This document shows positions 4,478-5,872 of a DNA stretch of 5,872 nucleotides, piece by piece; positions within the stretch are counted from its first letter, which is position 1; every line of letters begins with the position of its first letter. The DNA lies in contig JAKALX010000255.1 in assembly GCA_021823905.1 (NCBI GenBank), positions 1 to 5,872 on the forward strand, given 5' to 3'. The position numbers and the translations under genes are program-made. The notes under the pieces were generated by a model that saw only the letters and a program-made list of their open reading frames with translations, ran no database searches and was not told the DNA's origin. Source of the stretch: Chloroflexota bacterium (GTDB lineage Bacteria; Chloroflexota; Dehalococcoidia; Tepidiformales; Tepidiformaceae).

Positions 4478-4478
4478 A

Positions 4479-5111
4479 ATGGATGTCATGAGCTCGAACC
4501 ACCACACCCATCCCGGCCCGTTGACTGTCGGCGTGCTCGCCCTCCAGGGCGACTTCCGCGAGCACCGCGAAGTGCTGGAGACGATGGGCCACCACGTCCG
4601 CGAGATCCGCAAGCCCGAGCAGCTCGCCGAGATCGACGCGCTCATCATCCCCGGCGGCGAGAGCACGACCATCGCCCGCCTCATCCTCTCGAACGGCTTC
4701 CAGCAGCCGTTGCGCGAGTTCTGCGCGACCGGCAAGCCCGTCTGGGGCACGTGCGCCGGGGCCATCCTCCTTGCGAAGGACGTCGACAACCTCGACCGGC
4801 CGGGCATCGAGGTCATGGACATCACCGTCCATCGCAATGCTTTTGGCCGCCAGGTCGACAGCTTCGAGGCAGACCTCGACGTACGCGGCATCGAGGACGG
4901 GCCGTTTCGCGCCGTCTTCATCCGCGCGCCGCTGATTCGCGAGGTGCGTGCCCCCGCGGAAGCGATCTGCAGGCTCGAAGACGGGACGATCGTCGCCGCG
5001 CGCGAAGGAAACCTGCTGGCGACGTCGTTCCACCCGGAGCTGACCGGCGACCACCGGCTGCACGCGCTGTTCCTCACCCTTGGCCGCACGCGCGCGGAGG
5101 CGACGCCGTGA
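4479..5111 (+). CDS. pdxT: PdxT, glutaminase subunit of pyridoxal 5'-phosphate synthase
   Basis: A class I glutamine amidotransferase that hydrolyses glutamine and channels ammonia to PdxS, which builds PLP from ribose 5-phosphate and glyceraldehyde 3-phosphate; 12 PdxT sit on a PdxS dodecamer in the cytoplasm. Numbered from ATG 4479 (210 residues): V-G-V-L-A-L-Q-G-D-F-R-E-H (17-29), I-I-P-G-G-E-S-T-T-I (56-65), G-T-C-A-G (90-94) with nucleophile Cys92, F-G-R-Q-V-D-S-F-E (122-130, PdxT-specific) and S-F-H-P-E-L (183-188) with His185 and Glu187 completing the triad. All catalytic residues are present. Other PdxTs begin close to x-I-G-V-L-A-L-Q-G, so the first ~14 residues may be extra: ATG 4488 or TTG 4521 are alternative starts, and none has a good ribosome-binding site. 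pdxS is usually adjacent but is not seen here. The stop overlaps the next gene (GTGA), indicating translational coupling. Confidence 0.96.
   Translation: MDVMSSNHHTHPGPLTVGVLALQGDFREHREVLETMGHHVREIRKPEQLAEIDALIIPGGESTTIARLILSNGFQQPLREFCATGKPVWGTCAGAILLAKDVDNLDRPGIEVMDITVHRNAFGRQVDSFEADLDVRGIEDGPFRAVFIRAPLIREVRAPAEAICRLEDGTIVAAREGNLLATSFHPELTGDHRLHALFLTLGRTRAEATP
5096..5100 (+). promoter_or_regulatory. Shine-Dalgarno site of the GNAT-like gene inside the pdxT end
   Basis: GGAGG sits 7 bases before GTG 5108, an ideal spacing, within the last codons of pdxT. It decides for GTG 5108 over the in-frame ATG at 5117. Confidence 0.75.
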
Positions 5112-5872
5112 GCGACATGACCGCCGAGCCGCTCAGCCCGATCGACGCGGCCACACTCTGGCCGCAGCTGCACCGCCTCGACACCGAGGTGATCGCCACG
5201 CGCGGCGGCGAGAACCTGCTGGTCTCCTCGGGCCTGCACGCGACCGGGCTTACGCGCCTGCCCCGTATCGCCCGCCTGCCCCGGACCGTGGTTCTCGGCG
5301 TGAAGCGCGGCCTCCGCTACCGGGGGGTCCTCGTTGCCCGCGAGCTTGCGGGTGGCGCGGGTTGGGAAGTCGTCTCGATCCGGATCGCCCGGCCCAAGGA
5401 CGACGACGCGATCATCGCGCTGCTGAACGGCGCCTGCATCGAAACCGCCCGCCGTGGAGGACGCACGCTCTACCTGCGCTACGCCGAGGGTTCGCCCCAT
5501 GCCCAGGCGTTCCGGCGTGGCGGCATGTTCGCCTACCGGATCGAACGGCTCTACGCCATCCCACCGATGGCGAAGACCGCGGCCACCGTCTTTCGAGGCG
5601 AAACGCGCTCGGACCGCCACGGCGTCTTTCGCCTTTACTGCCGGGCGGTCCCCGAGAACGTCCGCCGCCAGGAAGCGCCAACCCAACAGGATTGGCGGGC
5701 CGTGCTCGATTCCTATGACTGCGATCGCTGCTATGTGCTCGACCGCGACGGCGCCATCGCCGCCTGGGTCGGCATCGGCGAACGCGAGGCCTACGTCCTG
5801 CTCGACGGCCAGGTCGAGGGCGTGGTCGACGCGGTGCTCGACCTCGTCGAAACGCATACGCCGCGCAACGGC
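5108..5872 (+). CDS. GNAT-like acyltransferase-fold protein of unknown role, 3' end beyond the window
   Basis: 255 codons are visible and the frame is open at the right edge. The start GTG 5108 overlaps the pdxT stop by 4 bases (GTGA) and has a well-placed GGAGG, so the two are co-translated. I do not recognise a named family. The stretch G-V-L-V-A-R-E-L-A-G (73-82), W-E-V-V-S-I-R-I-A (86-94), a helix A-I-I-A-L-L-N-G-A-C-I-E-T-A-R-R (101-116), T-L-Y-L-R-Y-A (120-126) and F-R-R-G-G-M-F-A-Y-R-I-E-R-L-Y (135-149) follows the order of a GNAT acetyltransferase (strand, acceptor strand, long helix, then the G-F-x-x-x-x-x-x-L-Y end). The classic Q/R-x-x-G-x-G/A CoA loop is not obvious, and a second strand-rich part follows (208-232), so it may be a double-GNAT or degenerate protein. 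Substrate unknown; a B6-related role is only suggested by coupling. Confidence 0.6.
   Translation, partial: MSDMTAEPLSPIDAATLWPQLHRLDTEVIATRGGENLLVSSGLHATGLTRLPRIARLPRTVVLGVKRGLRYRGVLVARELAGGAGWEVVSIRIARPKDDDAIIALLNGACIETARRGGRTLYLRYAEGSPHAQAFRRGGMFAYRIERLYAIPPMAKTAATVFRGETRSDRHGVFRLYCRAVPENVRRQEAPTQQDWRAVLDSYDCDRCYVLDRDGAIAAWVGIGEREAYVLLDGQVEGVVDAVLDLVETHTPRNG

Larger units (their letters stand above)
4163..4478. other. Non-coding gap of 316 bases between the CitE-like gene and pdxT
   Basis: I find no credible gene here. It holds a weak hairpin GAACC-TTGT-GGTTC (4247-4260) without a T tract, a -10-like TAAGAT next to a 12-bp palindrome (4353-4370), and a GC-rich hairpin just before pdxT (4449-4477). 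No tRNA, riboswitch consensus or copy of the REP-like family is evident. It is probably the 3' end region of the lyase gene and the promoter/leader region of pdxT. Confidence 0.5.

Noticed and set aside
3049..4491. A 480-codon plus-strand frame overlapping the CitE-like gene
   Set aside because: It is an alternative frame of the same strand, very rich in Arg and Pro, and begins inside repeat E; the CitE-like frame at 3176 has full family motifs.
4409..5857. A 482-codon open frame on the minus strand antisense to pdxT and the GNAT-like gene
   Set aside because: It mirrors two well-supported plus-strand genes, has a biased low-complexity composition and no recognisable domain. Long antisense frames are usual in high-GC DNA.

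Overview
This is a GC-rich bacterial window (clearly above 60% G+C by eye, with long stop-free frames on both strands inside real genes). Gene content is mixed chromosomal: a glycoside hydrolase, two CoA-ester enzymes, a vitamin B6 enzyme and a REP-associated transposase. High G+C and several starts that look leaderless would suit Chloroflexota (Dehalococcoidia/Thermomicrobia-like), Actinomycetota or Deinococcota. I favour Chloroflexota from the general look of the proteins, with low confidence.

Layout, left to right. Bases 1-171 (minus) hold the N-terminus of a family 1 glycoside hydrolase that runs off the left edge. A short spacer separates it from a divergent small HicB-like protein (374-565) with no HicA partner in view. 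Next is a class III (CaiB/BaiF) CoA-transferase (653-1864), convergent with a VOC-fold protein on the minus strand (1924-2322); a lone REP-like hairpin repeat sits between their ends.

The most striking region is 2392-3077: a REP-associated tyrosine transposase (RAYT, 2530-2988) bracketed by two REP-like repeats on each side, the left pair in one orientation and the right pair inverted. With the copy at 1871-1910 there are five copies of one repeat family in about 1.2 kb. The repeats carry GC-rich hairpins, and two have a GTAG head like known REPs. One includes a perfect 20-bp palindrome. This looks like an RAYT with its own cognate repeat family.

To the right lie an HpcH/HpaI (CitE-like) lyase or aldolase (3176-4162), a 316-base non-coding gap with a possible promoter and hairpins, then pdxT (4479-5111), the glutaminase subunit of PLP synthase. 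It overlaps by 4 bases a GNAT-like gene (from 5108) that runs off the right edge. PdxS is not in the window.

The CoA-transferase and the CitE-like lyase are the two enzyme types that frame short CoA-ester pathways (activation, then C-C cleavage), so a shared dicarboxylic or hydroxy-acid route is possible but not shown. The RAYT block separates them. I see no rRNA, tRNA or CRISPR array.
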